Notes: generated by a model from the letters alone, not told the origin. A stretch of 64,000 nt of DNA from Tritrichomonas musculus (GCA_039105265.1 JAPFFF010000039.1:868001-932000), one strand, 5' to 3'; positions 49,649-59,499 are shown, counted from the first letter of the stretch. Program-made: numbers and translations.

Positions 49649-51691
49649 ATGTTTAGGTATGGTCGTGGTCAAAACATCATTTTTTTTATGCCACCCAGAA
49701 AAAAGAAGCAAGTTACTTTGAAGCAATTGACTTACATATGCGACATTAGTTATCCTGAACTAGAAATTGGAACTATTCACAGATTCAAAAAGTACCGTGC
49801 CGAAGATAAACATTATTATATCAAATGTTGTGAAACATGTTTCAGTAATGACGGAACTCTTTGTGAGTGTAACATGGAGCCTACTCGTGAGGACCATTTT
49901 AAAAGATCAATTGCAAATGGTGGTCAACATATTTGCTCCCCAGGAAAACCGGTTGATCAATTAACTTTAGATAGTTTTACTGCTAGTGTAGATGATATAG
50001 AACCAAAAGTAATTACAGAGGATATATTATATACCCAAATGGCAATTTTTACTGGGAAAAAGAATTTGTCTTTAAATGTATTAACATCAGAAGAGTTTTA
50101 TAACCTTGCTATAATGTTTATCTCTTATGGAGCATCTTTAAACAGCTGTCCAAAACCAACAGAAGTGGCTCTCAAATCATTCGCCCCAATAAAGCGGGAC
50201 AAATTAAAGTACATAATGACTACCACAGCTTTCAAAAAACATGGGAGAACATTAGCTCTTTTTTCCCAAATACCATATGTATCTATTGCTATGGATGAGG
50301 GAAAAACGTCCAAGAATCAGAATCTTCATTTCGTTATCGAAGCTCCTTTTTCAAAACTCAAATCCTACCCATATCATATTGTAAGGATGAAAGGAGGGAA
50401 AACAAGAGATTATATTGAAGCAATTCCTCGAGGATTGTATCCATTACAGGCCACAAATATTTCAGTTGGATCAGTGGTGATAGATGGTAACACTGCGCAA
50501 AAAAAAGCATGGAATCCAAATTATAAGAAATCAGTTTATCATTTCAATAACATTCCAGATATTCATAAAGTTCTAGTGATTCCATGTTTGTGTCATCGCA
50601 TCCATAATTCGTATAAAAGTCAAGTTAAGAAAAATAAGAAACTGAAAGAAATTTGTGATAAACTGCACAAAATTGCAGAGAAATGTCAAGACAATTCTAA
50701 CAAATTAGGTTCTATTTGTCCTAGTCATGTTGATACAAGGTGGGCTTACGACTTTGATATTGTTGATTACATTCTTAAACATAAAAAAACGATAAGAGAG
50801 TTTTATGATTTGCCTATCAAAGATCTAGAAAATCTAAGAGATGTTTTAATTGTATTTAAAGTACTTGTCGCCACATTTGAGAATCCAAAAACATTAATGC
50901 AGACTGCTTTTAAATTGTTAGAAAGAGCAATCAATTTTTTAGAAGAATTACACACTAAAGAAGCTAATCCTTATGGATTATGTCTATCGCAATCTCTTAA
51001 ACAATATACTTTGGATTCCAATGAAGGAGGCCTTTGGACATTAGCTTATTGTTTAACACCTGAAGGCAGAGAAGACATGAGAAGAAGAAATATTTTACAA
51101 ATGAATCCCAAAGAAAATAATTACCGCAAATTTTTCCATTTGGATGAATTACCAAATGACAACATCGAAAAATCAGTCACAAACTTGGCTTCTGATGAAG
51201 CAGTGTTCATGACTGAAAATGGAAAACCTGTCTCAACAGCTTATTCAGATTCCGATGATGATAGCTCTTCCATTTCTGAAGAAGAAGAGGAAGAAGAGGA
51301 AGATAAATCTGAGGAACCTCAATATTCAAGACCTTATAAAAATTATTTAATTGGTGCAAAAAATATGCTGAAAAATTTCCTTGCTTTGAGAAAATTACCC
51401 AAAAATGAAGTTGATAATGCAATTCATGCATTTAATAGTTATATGGATGATGATGATGAACCGTTTATTGATTATATAAACACATCTAATAATTATTCTT
51501 GGATACAAATAAGAATGTCAATAGAAAGTTTTGCTGATATAGCTGATATTGCAATGAGACTCCTTTCTGCAGCTACATCAGAAGCAAGCTGCGAAAGGGC
51601 AATATCAAGGCAACGCCTTATTCATTCAAATCGAAGATTAAGAAGTTCTGAGCAACTTCTTGATGCGCGAATGATTTTATCTTATGCTTAA
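49649..51691 (+). CDS. hAT-superfamily transposase
   Basis: A 680-residue protein; the ATG at 49688 (MPPRKKKQ) is the likelier start and gives 667 residues. The N-terminus has a BED-finger-like Cys/His cluster (CCETCFSNDGTLCEC ... HICSP). The catalytic core shows SIAMDEGKT (first Asp), VIDGNTAQKK (second Asp), the hAT CLCHRIHN motif and HVDTRW. An acidic run (EEEEEEEDKSEEP) precedes the C-terminal hATC dimerisation domain: AMRLLSAATSEASCERAIS and NRRLRSSEQLLDARM carry the glutamate of the DDE triad and the dimer contacts. Intact full-length ORF, so potentially a cut-and-paste enzyme of an active element. TIRs were not identified. Confidence 0.88.
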   Translation: MFRYGRGQNIIFFMPPRKKKQVTLKQLTYICDISYPELEIGTIHRFKKYRAEDKHYYIKCCETCFSNDGTLCECNMEPTREDHFKRSIANGGQHICSPGKPVDQLTLDSFTASVDDIEPKVITEDILYTQMAIFTGKKNLSLNVLTSEEFYNLAIMFISYGASLNSCPKPTEVALKSFAPIKRDKLKYIMTTTAFKKHGRTLALFSQIPYVSIAMDEGKTSKNQNLHFVIEAPFSKLKSYPYHIVRMKGGKTRDYIEAIPRGLYPLQATNISVGSVVIDGNTAQKKAWNPNYKKSVYHFNNIPDIHKVLVIPCLCHRIHNSYKSQVKKNKKLKEICDKLHKIAEKCQDNSNKLGSICPSHVDTRWAYDFDIVDYILKHKKTIREFYDLPIKDLENLRDVLIVFKVLVATFENPKTLMQTAFKLLERAINFLEELHTKEANPYGLCLSQSLKQYTLDSNEGGLWTLAYCLTPEGREDMRRRNILQMNPKENNYRKFFHLDELPNDNIEKSVTNLASDEAVFMTENGKPVSTAYSDSDDDSSSISEEEEEEEEDKSEEPQYSRPYKNYLIGAKNMLKNFLALRKLPKNEVDNAIHAFNSYMDDDDEPFIDYINTSNNYSWIQIRMSIESFADIADIAMRLLSAATSEASCERAISRQRLIHSNRRLRSSEQLLDARMILSYA

Positions 51692-51967
51692 TTAAAAAAA
51701 ATAATTAATAAAAATTTGCATTTAAATTGTTTTCAATATATGTTTTAAAAAACAATTTTTTTTTAAACTTATACACCTAGCATACCAAGTGGCAACTTCA
51801 CAAATCAATTTTATTTTTATATTATTATAATGATAATATAAACATTAATAATGTTTATATTATAAACAACAAGCATATAATGAATAAAAAAATATTTTAA
51901 ACATTTATTTTATCAAATTACTTTTATTTCTATTTTATGCATTTAATATAAATATATAATACATAAA

Positions 51968-52086
51968 AACATTTCCACAGAATTAACTCCCATATCATGA
52001 TAATATCTATAACTGAGAAAAAAAAAAAAGACATAAATATAATTTAGAACCTTTGAACCTTTGAATTCTAATTCTGTGGAAATGTT
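51968..52086. mobile_element. 119-bp hairpin MITE
   Basis: Perfect inverted ends AACATTTCCACAGAATTA (51968-51985) and TAATTCTGTGGAAATGTT (52069-52086) around an A-rich centre. Possibly one end of a larger element or a solo MITE; no target duplication is certain. Confidence 0.6.
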
Positions 52087-52273
52087 TCAAAACCTTTGAG
52101 TCAATTACTTCATAATTAACAAAATAAATTATTTATACTGAAACTTAAAAAATATCGATCTAAAAATGTTAAATCTTATTTACTAGGATAATATAATAAA
52201 AAATATTTGAAATAAAAATTAAAACAAAGAATTATCATTTATTCTAAAATATTTTAAAAAGTTTACAAATTTG

Positions 52274-53319
52274 TTATGGACGTTTAAAATATAACTTTGG
52301 GGGAAATCTTTTTGCATGTGGGGGAAAATCTTCCCCCAACTTTCCCCCAAGCCGCATCATTATTGTATCTCCCTCTACGATATTACAATATTTTGTCGTT
52401 CCTAAGTTTTGGTCCGTAGTCCATATTTTATCAAAATAGGCAGCTTCACCAGTATTTCTGTCGATATAATGACCAACAAAACGATACCCTTCAATACTTG
52501 AACTTCCTAAAATAGCAAAATTTTCGCCTAGACCATTATCTGTTGTCGTAAATGTTGATTCTGTATAATATTTCAAATCACCCATTTTTCGATACTCGTT
52601 CGTTGCTGACATATCAGAAATTTTACTTTTCAAAGCATATTTGTTATCACATTCAGCTATTTTATTATTTAATTCAGTAATGTTGTCGCTAAAAATGTTT
52701 CCATTTACCCTTAAATTTCCATTCAATTGACATCCCCCCGATTTAGGTAAATATTTGTTATCACAAATGTGAATTATTTTGAATAAATCTGTTTTTGGTA
52801 TGTATTTAGATTCAATGATCTCCTTGCAATATACATCTTTAGAATTAAATACAGTCCTTTCTTCATTATATAATTCCGTAATATTTATTTTTTCATAATT
52901 TTTTCCATTATAATATGAAAGACCAAATGTAACAATATCATCACTTTCATTATATCCTGCACTCATTATATATATAGTATCTGAGTTATCGAAGAACCGC
53001 TTTCTATGAAGTACGGATCAGTATATATCCTATTTTCATAATTATATTTTGGAACATATTTACAATCAATTGGTGTATTGTCTGATACTTTGGTTCCTTT
53101 TATTGTAAATCCTTTTAACAATAAAAATACAAAGCTTTGACTATTTGAATGTAAGTCGTATTGATCCTCATAATTATCGAAATCTAGACGAAAAACATCT
53201 TCGTTGGTAACTGTAGGGATATCATCTTTTGCAAATCTTTCATCCAATTCACTTTTTGAATAATAATCTGACTTTAATGCTATTTCATCTTGTCTGAGTA
53301 TTTTTTCTGCTTTGGTTAA
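52274..53319 (-). pseudogene. Fibre-like gene of the helicase element, copy B (distal part)
   Basis: Two open segments (52274-52966 and 52966-53319) with fibre-type repeats: EIALKSDYYSKSELDERFAK, KYVPKYNYENR and NKYALKSKISDMSATNEYRK recall phage-tail-fibre shafts and the Polinton fibre gene at 19893. The end is beta-rich. The gene is broken and is also cut by the TTAA element at 53320-54670. Confidence 0.5.
52299..52348. repeat. Nested C/G-run hairpin
   Basis: GGGGGAA-AATC-TTCCCCC (52320-52337) inside an outer GGGGGAAA (52299-52306) and TTTCCCCC (52341-52348) pair. Lies at the 3' end of the fibre-like gene. Confidence 0.65.
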
Positions 53320-54670
53320 GGCTGCGGTTCTGAGGACATTCAAAATTGAGCTTTTTGAATGCTATTCGTTATTTTTTTGAGACATATTGAAAATCATCCG
53401 TTATTGTTTTTTTAATAGAAATCATCAAAATGATTATATCTTTTTAAAACAGGAGTAAAAAGAAAATATTAAGCTGAATATTAATATTTTTTATATAATT
53501 CACATATTTAATAATGAAAATTATCATATGATATTTTAGTTTTAGTTAAATACAATTTCAAAATCGAAAAATAGTAAGACAATTTTCTTATAATTTTGTA
53601 ATTATTATGTACAAATCCATATTACTTAATTGGATGATTTATAAAAGTTTTTTTGTGTATGGTTCCAGAGATTGAAAATATTATTCTAGATTATTCATTA
53701 TTTTCTTATTGACAAGAAATATTGACATATTACTCTTATTATATGACTAAGAATTATGTTAAATATCGCAGATGAGAAGTAAATATTTTATATTTAGTTA
53801 AATACAATTCCAATTTCGAAAAATAGTAAGACAATTTTCTTATAATTTTGTAATTATTGTATACAAATCCATATTACTTAATTGGGTGATTTATGAAAGC
53901 TTTTTGTGTCTGGTTCCAGAGATTGAAAATATTATTCTAGATTTTTGGCTATTTTCCTATTCACAAGAAATTTTGTCATATTTTTCTTATTATATTACTA
54001 AATATTATGTTAAATATCGCAGATGATAAGTGAGTATCTTATTTTAAGATAAATACAATTTCATTTTCTAAAAATAGTAAGACAATTTACATAAAAATTT
54101 GAATTTAAAATATATATATTTAAATTATTTAATATGGAAATTTATGAATGCTTTTTGTGTCTAGTTTCTAATATATCATGTATTAAGATTTTTTTTTTAT
54201 TTTATCTTTTTGATAGATTCATCTCAATTAAAGAAGGTAAGATTTAAGAGAAATTGTGATTTATTTCAATATTTATTCACAAATATTTCCAACATCCTCT
54301 CAATTTGTAAAAAAAAAAAAGAAATAAAATTTAAAATTTCTTGCTAAAAATAAAAAAGAGTATATTTATTTTAATTAAATTAAGAATTACTCAAATATAA
54401 ATGATTTTATTTTTGGTTTATTGCATAAATATTTGGAAATATTAATGAAAAGCTCATATTTTAAATAATAATATTTCAGTTATAAATTTTGATGCTTTGT
54501 AAAATGTTGAATATTAAGAACACTATTTAAAAGAATGATTTTTGGTTCATTTTCATTTTCATATTGCCTTAAAATATTATGATTTTTAAAATTTATTATG
54601 GCATGTGAATTAAAAAAAATATTAAATTTTTGAATAGGTCTCAATTTTGAATGTCCTCAGAACCGCAGCC
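53320..54670. mobile_element. TTAA-type element with internal 255-bp repeats
   Basis: 1351 bp; ends are perfect 31-bp inverted repeats starting GGCTGCGGTTCTGAGGACAT (53320-53350, 54640-54670), flanked by TTAA (53316-53319, 54671-54674), the piggyBac-type signature. The inside has no gene. It has about three head-to-tail copies of a 255-bp AT-rich unit (starting near 53543, 53797 and 54050) with AATAGTAAGACAATTTTCTT and ATATCGCAGATGA. Inserted within the fibre-like gene of the helicase element. Confidence 0.85.
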
Positions 54671-55001
54671 TTAATCTGGTATCAAAATATTCGACAGAAA
54701 AGTGCCAATAACCATCATCCATTTTTTCATATCCACATTCATATGTTATTCCATCTATCTCCATTAATCTACAAATTGCGGTATCATTTTGATTAACATC
54801 TACCAAATCAAACAAAAAATCGAAATTATGAACCACACCAGCATCATCAGTAAACGTCCCAACAATTCTTGTTGTTGTATTTCCCATATCGATTTTGACG
54901 TCCCACGTTCCTGAACTATCTTGTACATTTTCAAATGGCACTTCGATAGATTCTTTGTATATCAAATCATTTTTCTCTTGATATTTATTTAAATCATTCA
55001 C
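54671..55001 (-). pseudogene. Fibre-like gene of the helicase element, copy B (proximal part)
   Basis: A beta-rich segment, MNDLNKYQEKNDLIYKESIE..., with strands TRIVGTFTDDAGVVHNFDFL and YWHFSVEYFDTRL. Same strand as the helicase just upstream and as the distal part beyond the TTAA element. Presumed attachment protein fragment. Confidence 0.4.
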
Positions 55002-55103
55002 GGTTGAATAAGCTATGTTGTTTTCATTAACACACTTTGATATGCTAATATTTCCATCATCGGTAAATAATATCCTTGATGTATCATTAAAAGTATTATC
55101 AGC

Positions 55104-56029
55104 TCAGTATGCTATTTTCATGTAGTCTGTATCTGTTTCATATTGTAGTATTTTTTCTGTTGTCAAGTTTTTGAGTTCCAATAGACGACCACCCTTACTT
55201 CTATTCACAGTTTTCTCTATTATTAATGTATTTGCCAGATTATCTGAATTAATTGCTACTCTTCCATCTATGTGTAATAAATCGCAATTTTTATTCATTC
55301 TTATCCAAGTCTGGTAAAAAGATGTATTGCTCTTCAGCTTGTATAGATATATTGTGCGATGGTACTTGATGTCAGCTAAGGGGCTTATCTTCTCGTATTC
55401 TTCAAATACAGACAAACAAGAAATATCTGATGATGTTGCAGTAATCAATCCAACTCTATTGAATTCCCTACAAATCTCTATCAAAGATATGTGCTCCAGT
55501 AGTAAATGGGCTTCATCAATCAATAGTGTGTACTGTTTATTGAAGTCTATCTGATGGTGGTAGAAGTGTTCAATTATGCCTCCTAGACACTTAGATGCAG
55601 TAGAGAATGTAGTGATAACAACAGGGACAAAATGTGTGATAGCTGCTTTAAATTCTTTGAATGCACCCTCCTTGACACATACTTTTATTATCTCATCTAT
55701 GTTCTTTGGTGATTGTTATTTAATGCTACATTCAACTTTGAGTAGAACTCCATTGCAATATTATTTGTAGGGACTACAAGTATGAATTTATTATTGGGGA
55801 CAGTATTGTAAATCCATTTTCTTAGTGCTGTTGACTTGCCTGAGCCAATTGGGGCTTGACAGATGAATTTCTTTATGGTCTTCTCTATGGTTGTCTCATT
55901 TGTGGTTCCCTCTTCATTGGCAGAGCCAAGTTTGCCGTAGGGCAAATTTCTTTCACTGTATGTAATCTCAAATGATTTTTCAGGGAGGTTTTCAAAAACA
56001 TTCCAGTCTACATATTGCTCGCAGCTCAT
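55104..56029 (-). pseudogene. Broken SF2-type helicase of a virus-like element, copy B
   Basis: Walker A is FICQAPIGSGKSTALRKW, motif Ia-like LVVPTNNIAMEFYS, DEAH box MIDEAHLLLEH, and GLITATSSD as motif III-like. Clearly homologous to 44374-46053. Start at 56029 (MSCEQYVDWNVFENLPE), with an ATTTTTGTT box three bases upstream, the same box used by Polinton structural genes. The copy looks broken at about one or two places and lacks the later motifs. The double mini-hairpin at 55919-55946 lies within its N-terminal coding part. Confidence 0.65.
55919..55946 (+). repeat. Double mini-hairpin, covarying copy
   Basis: GGC-AGA-GCC, spacer AAG, then TTTGCC-GTA-GGGCAAA: the same architecture and spacer as the copies near 40.4-41.1 kb but with a different, still paired, second stem. 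Confidence 0.75.
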
Positions 56030-56032
56030 TTG

Positions 56033-56041
56033 AACAAAAAT
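56033..56041 (-). promoter_or_regulatory. ATTTTTGTT start-proximal box
   Basis: Three bases before the helicase ATG at 56029; matches the Polinton boxes at 30241 and 34171. Confidence 0.4.
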
Positions 56042-56069
56042 AAAAACAAGAATAAAAACAAAATGTAGA

Positions 56070-56520
56070 AAGATTCTATTGATGGTATTGCATTGATGTA
56101 TTCTATTGATGATATTGCATTGATGTATTCTATTGATGATATTGCATTGATGGTTTTGCATTGATGGTATTGCATTGATGGTATTGCATTGATAGTATTG
56201 CATTGATGTATTATATTGATGATATTGCATTGATTGTATTGCATTGATGTATTCTATTGATGTATTCCATTGATGGTATTGCATTGATTGTATTGCATTG
56301 ACTGAATGAATTTATTTGTGTGATATGCTATTGAATTCATTTGTGAAGATATTGTTTGAATTATATTTGTATGGTATGTTATTGAATTTATTTGTGTGAT
56401 ATGCTATTGAATTCATTTGTGTGCTTAAACTTTTTGTATTGCTACTAGAGCTCTTCATTTGTGAGCTTAAACTTTTTGTATTGCTACGAGAGCTCTTCAT
56501 TTGTGAACAGTATTGATAAT
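56070..56520. repeat. Short tandem repeats
   Basis: Units of TTGCATTGATGxTATT (about 56070-56300), then GTGATATGCTATTGAATTCA (about 56318-56420) and AAACTTTTTGTATTGCTAC (about 56427-56490). ORFs read through here are repeat artefacts. Confidence 0.8.
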
Positions 56521-56629
56521 TTTCAGGGGTGATTTGAATTGGTGATTTGAGAGCATTGAATTAACCGCGTGGCTTAAACTTTTTGAATTCATTGATGGTT
56601 AGAACTATTTGATAGCGTTGCTGGAACAA

Positions 56630-56815
56630 AATCTGCCGCCTAGTATAGGAGCCCCTGTGTTTTGTTCCATAGCGTGGACAAAATGCGGGGGTGGTAGGTC
56701 TGTGCGCACCCAGACTAAGAATCTGGGGTCCAGGGGCGCGAGCCCTTGGAGTAGCGCGAACGCAGCGTAGCGGAGAGAAGCGCGGTAGGCTGGGCAAAGC
56801 ATAGCCTACCGTTAA
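56630..56815 (+). ncRNA. GC-rich structured island, RNA candidate
   Basis: A sharply GC-rich block in AT-rich DNA. Stems: TTTGTTCCA with TGGACAAA (56661-56682), the palindrome GTGCGCAC (56702-56709), CCCAGA...TCTGGG (56709-56727), TCCAGGG...CCCTTGGA (56729-56750), CGC...GCG within GCGTAGCG-type sequence, and GGTAGGCT...AGCCTACC (56784-56810). Minus-strand ORFs here have no protein character. Either an unknown structured RNA or a dense cluster of the same mobile palindromes found elsewhere in the window. Confidence 0.4.
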
Positions 56816-56853
56816 CTACTACTAGAGATGACGAATTAGAGTACATCGCTAAG

Positions 56854-57318
56854 ATGGAACAAGACAACCCATATAAGTTCAAACCAGGTGATACAGTTAG
56901 AGTTGTTCTTGATAAGAGCCCCTTAAGAAAACACCGAACCAATTTATCTAAGGAGTCGTATATTGTTGATTCTCCTTATGGGAACCAATTCTTAATAAGA
57001 TCTAGTGATGGATCTGTTGATACAGTACCAGGTTATAAACTAGTTAAGTCAGCTAAAAATGTTCCACTGGTTGTCTCTATTAAAGATGGCAAGCGAGGTA
57101 TCGTTAAAGATATCCGATCCTACAACACTAAGAATGACACTTATTCGATTACATATTTATTGCCAGACAATTCATTAGTCAAAGACACTATCAAATCTAA
57201 ATATATGCGTGAGGGTCATCCAACCAAGTTATCGACAATGGAGCGTCAATATTGGCTTAATCAAAATAGCATTCCAGATCGAATTAAGAAATTCATTCAA
57301 TATGATACAAATGGCTGA
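56854..57318 (+). pseudogene. Integrase C-terminal domain, second Polinton
   Basis: Matches the C-terminal domain of the integrase at 31718-32818 (FKPGDTVRVVLDKSPL, YIVDSPYGNQFLIRSSDGS, HPTKLSTMERQYWLNQN). The catalytic core is not present in the window. The stop overlaps the ATPase start by eight bases. Confidence 0.8.
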
Positions 57319-58162
57319 AATCAAGCGAGTTGAGGAATTAATTGAGGATTCGTTACGTAAGAATCAGCGAGATATTGAGATGGCTTTAATAAAACCACTT
57401 AGTCCAGAATATCCATTCTCATCCAATGGTATATATTTTCTGATCGGCAAAATGGGTACCGGCAAGTCATTCTGGATATGGAGACATATTATGATAACGG
57501 AGCGATTATTCGCCAAGCCGTATTACAGTAAGATCATTTTCTGTTCAACATCAGGCAAGCTCGATAAGACAGCTGAGGTGTTATCCAAAAAATTTAAGAC
57601 CCCAATTGAAAACATTGCAGAGGATAATCTATTACTATACCTTAAGCGACATCTTAGACGAAAACTTAAATACTATGCTATGGTCAAACATGTGCTCTCT
57701 AAGATGGTTGAAACTAATGAAGAAATGGCTAGAATCATATCAAAGCATTCCTTGATGGAAATCGAAGATAGGATAGCTTATATAGCATCCAAGCTAGTTC
57801 AATATCAGACAGCCTCATATCCATACAATACATTGCTCGTACTAGATGACACTGCAGGCTCCCCATTACTTAAGAATGGTAATTCAGAACTATGTCGATT
57901 ACTTACTAAGACCAGGCATTTTAATCTAACATGTATTATAGCCGTACAGACATTACGATTTGTTCACCTCAATGTTAAGCGATTAGCTACAGACATTATA
58001 TGTTATAGTGGTTTCTCTAAAGAGGATTTCACCTCAATGTTACAACAGACACCTAACAATCTCGATGCAAAAACAACGACAGCTCAATATCTAAATCATA
58101 AAGGTCAACATGATCGATTTATAATCAATATCACAGCAAATGAATCGCATTTTGAGGAATAA
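57311..58162 (+). CDS. A32-like packaging ATPase, second Polinton
   Basis: Starts MAEIKRVEELIEDSLRKN; Walker A GKMGTGKSF, Walker B TLLVLDDTAGS, and the conserved TKTRHFNLTCIIAVQT segment. About 283 residues, slightly longer at the C-terminus than the first copy. The frame looks whole, which is notable in an otherwise partial element and suggests recent decay or past selection. Role: genome packaging. Confidence 0.85.
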   Translation: MAEIKRVEELIEDSLRKNQRDIEMALIKPLSPEYPFSSNGIYFLIGKMGTGKSFWIWRHIMITERLFAKPYYSKIIFCSTSGKLDKTAEVLSKKFKTPIENIAEDNLLLYLKRHLRRKLKYYAMVKHVLSKMVETNEEMARIISKHSLMEIEDRIAYIASKLVQYQTASYPYNTLLVLDDTAGSPLLKNGNSELCRLLTKTRHFNLTCIIAVQTLRFVHLNVKRLATDIICYSGFSKEDFTSMLQQTPNNLDAKTTTAQYLNHKGQHDRFIINITANESHFEE

Positions 58163-58185
58163 ACTTATTTATTTTTAAAGAAAAC

Positions 58186-58554
58186 ATGGGATTCAAGAAT
58201 TTCATCACTAGCGGTTGGAATCGACTTAAGAATGATGTCCATCAAGGACTTATTGGAGCTAAGAATGTTGCTCATAGAGTATGGAATGCTACTAAGAAAG
58301 GGCTTATTGGAGCTAAAAACTATGCAATGAATAATCCTAAAGCTATCGGTACAGTATTGCATGCTATCACTCCATTTGCTACGGCATTTAATCCAGCATT
58401 AGGAGCTATAACATCGACAGGTGCAAATATATTTAGCCATATGCCTAAGGGATCTGTCACTGATAAGTTGGTTAAAATTAGTGAACAATTTGCTCGAGGT
58501 GAGTTAAAGCCTAGTGGGGTCGACTACAGCTCAAGCTGCTACAGATTCCCGTAA
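58186..58554 (+). pseudogene. pVI-like protein, second Polinton
   Basis: MGFKNFITSGWNRLKNDVHQ... with two GLIGAKN repeats and the hydrophobic centre, close to the protein at 30481-30885. The C-terminal end differs from the first copy. Confidence 0.7.
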
Positions 58555-58623
58555 AGCTTCATCAAACAAGAGATCCATAAAATGGGTTCCTTATACTAAG
58601 GTTTAACAACTTATAAATTATAA

Positions 58624-58719
58624 ATGAGCGATAGAGATAGAACCAATGCTTATAGATCAAGTAACTCTGTTATTATAGCAGGCCCTGGTACTATGTATAA
58701 TGAAGTCACTAGAGCATAA
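58624..58719 (+). pseudogene. Start of the small basic protein, second Polinton
   Basis: MSDRDRTNAYRSSNSVIIAG... matches the start of 30267-30470; the basic end is missing. Marks the right limit of the recognisable Polinton fragment. Confidence 0.65.
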
Positions 58720-58771
58720 AAAACTTTATTAATGCTTTCTGTAAAAAACTAACCAAAGTTTGTAATTAGCA

Positions 58772-59315
58772 AAAACGCGAATCAGTTATTAACATCAATG
58801 TTTGTCTGTTATTAACATCAATGTTTGTGTGTCGTTAGCATCGATGTTTATCAGTTGTTAGCATAGATGTTTATCTGTTGTTAGCATAGATGTTTATCTG
58901 TTGTAAGCATCAATGTTTGTCTGTCGATAGCATCGATGTTTATCTGTTGTCAGCATCGATGTTTATCTGTTGTTAGCATCGATGTTTATCTGTTGTTAGC
59001 ATAGATGTTTATCTGTTGTTAGCATCGATGTTTTTCTGTTGTTAACATAGATGTTTATCTGTTGTAAGCATCAATGTTTGTCTGTCGATAGCATCGATGT
59101 TTGTATGTTGTTATTAGCATATATGTTCATCTGTTGTCAGCATCGATGTTTATCTGTTGTTAGCATCGATGTTTGTATGTTGTTATTAGCATAGATGTTT
59201 ATCTGTTGTTAGCATCGATGTTTTTCTGTTGTCAGCATAGATGTTTATATGTTGTCAGCATCGATGTTTATCTGTTGTTAGCATCGATGTTTATCTGTTG
59301 TTAGCATCGATGCTT
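58772..59315 (+). repeat. 23-bp minisatellite, about 23 copies
   Basis: Unit TGTTGTTAGCATCGATGTTTATC with variants at ATCGAT/ATAGAT/ATCAAT and TTTATC/TTTGTC. A few units carry an extra TTA. Noncoding, begins right after the Polinton fragment. Confidence 0.92.
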
Positions 59316-59402
59316 GTCAATATTTAAGATAATATTATCTGGGGGTAGGATTATCTGGTTGTGGGATTTATCTGGCTGTGGAATTTATCAGGCTATGAGA
59401 TT

Positions 59403-59490
59403 AAAAAAAAAAAAAAAAAATAAAATAAAATAAAATAAAAAAAAATAAAATAAAATAAAATAAAATAAAATAAAAATAAAAATAAAAAAA
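59403..59490 (+). repeat. Poly-A / (AAAAT)n simple repeat
   Basis: A run of A followed by repeated TAAAA units. Confidence 0.9.
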
Positions 59491-59499
59491 TTAAATTCT

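Larger units (their letters stand above)
56820..58720 (+). mobile_element. Partial second Polinton
   Basis: A fragment with the gene order integrase end, ATPase, pVI-like, small basic protein, the same order as 30267-32818 in the other Polinton. The proteins are close relatives but the DNA, especially third codon positions, is clearly diverged, so it is a separate, older insertion or a different subfamily. No TIR found; polymerase and capsid genes are absent here. Broken at both ends. Confidence 0.8.

Noticed and set aside
56561-56942. Pro/Arg-rich minus-strand ORFs
   Set aside because: They are antisense to the GC-rich hairpin island and to the integrase fragment; residue composition simply reflects GC-rich palindromes.
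58772-59315. CRISPR-like regular repeats
   Set aside because: Continuous 23-bp tandem units without unique spacers in a eukaryotic context: a minisatellite.
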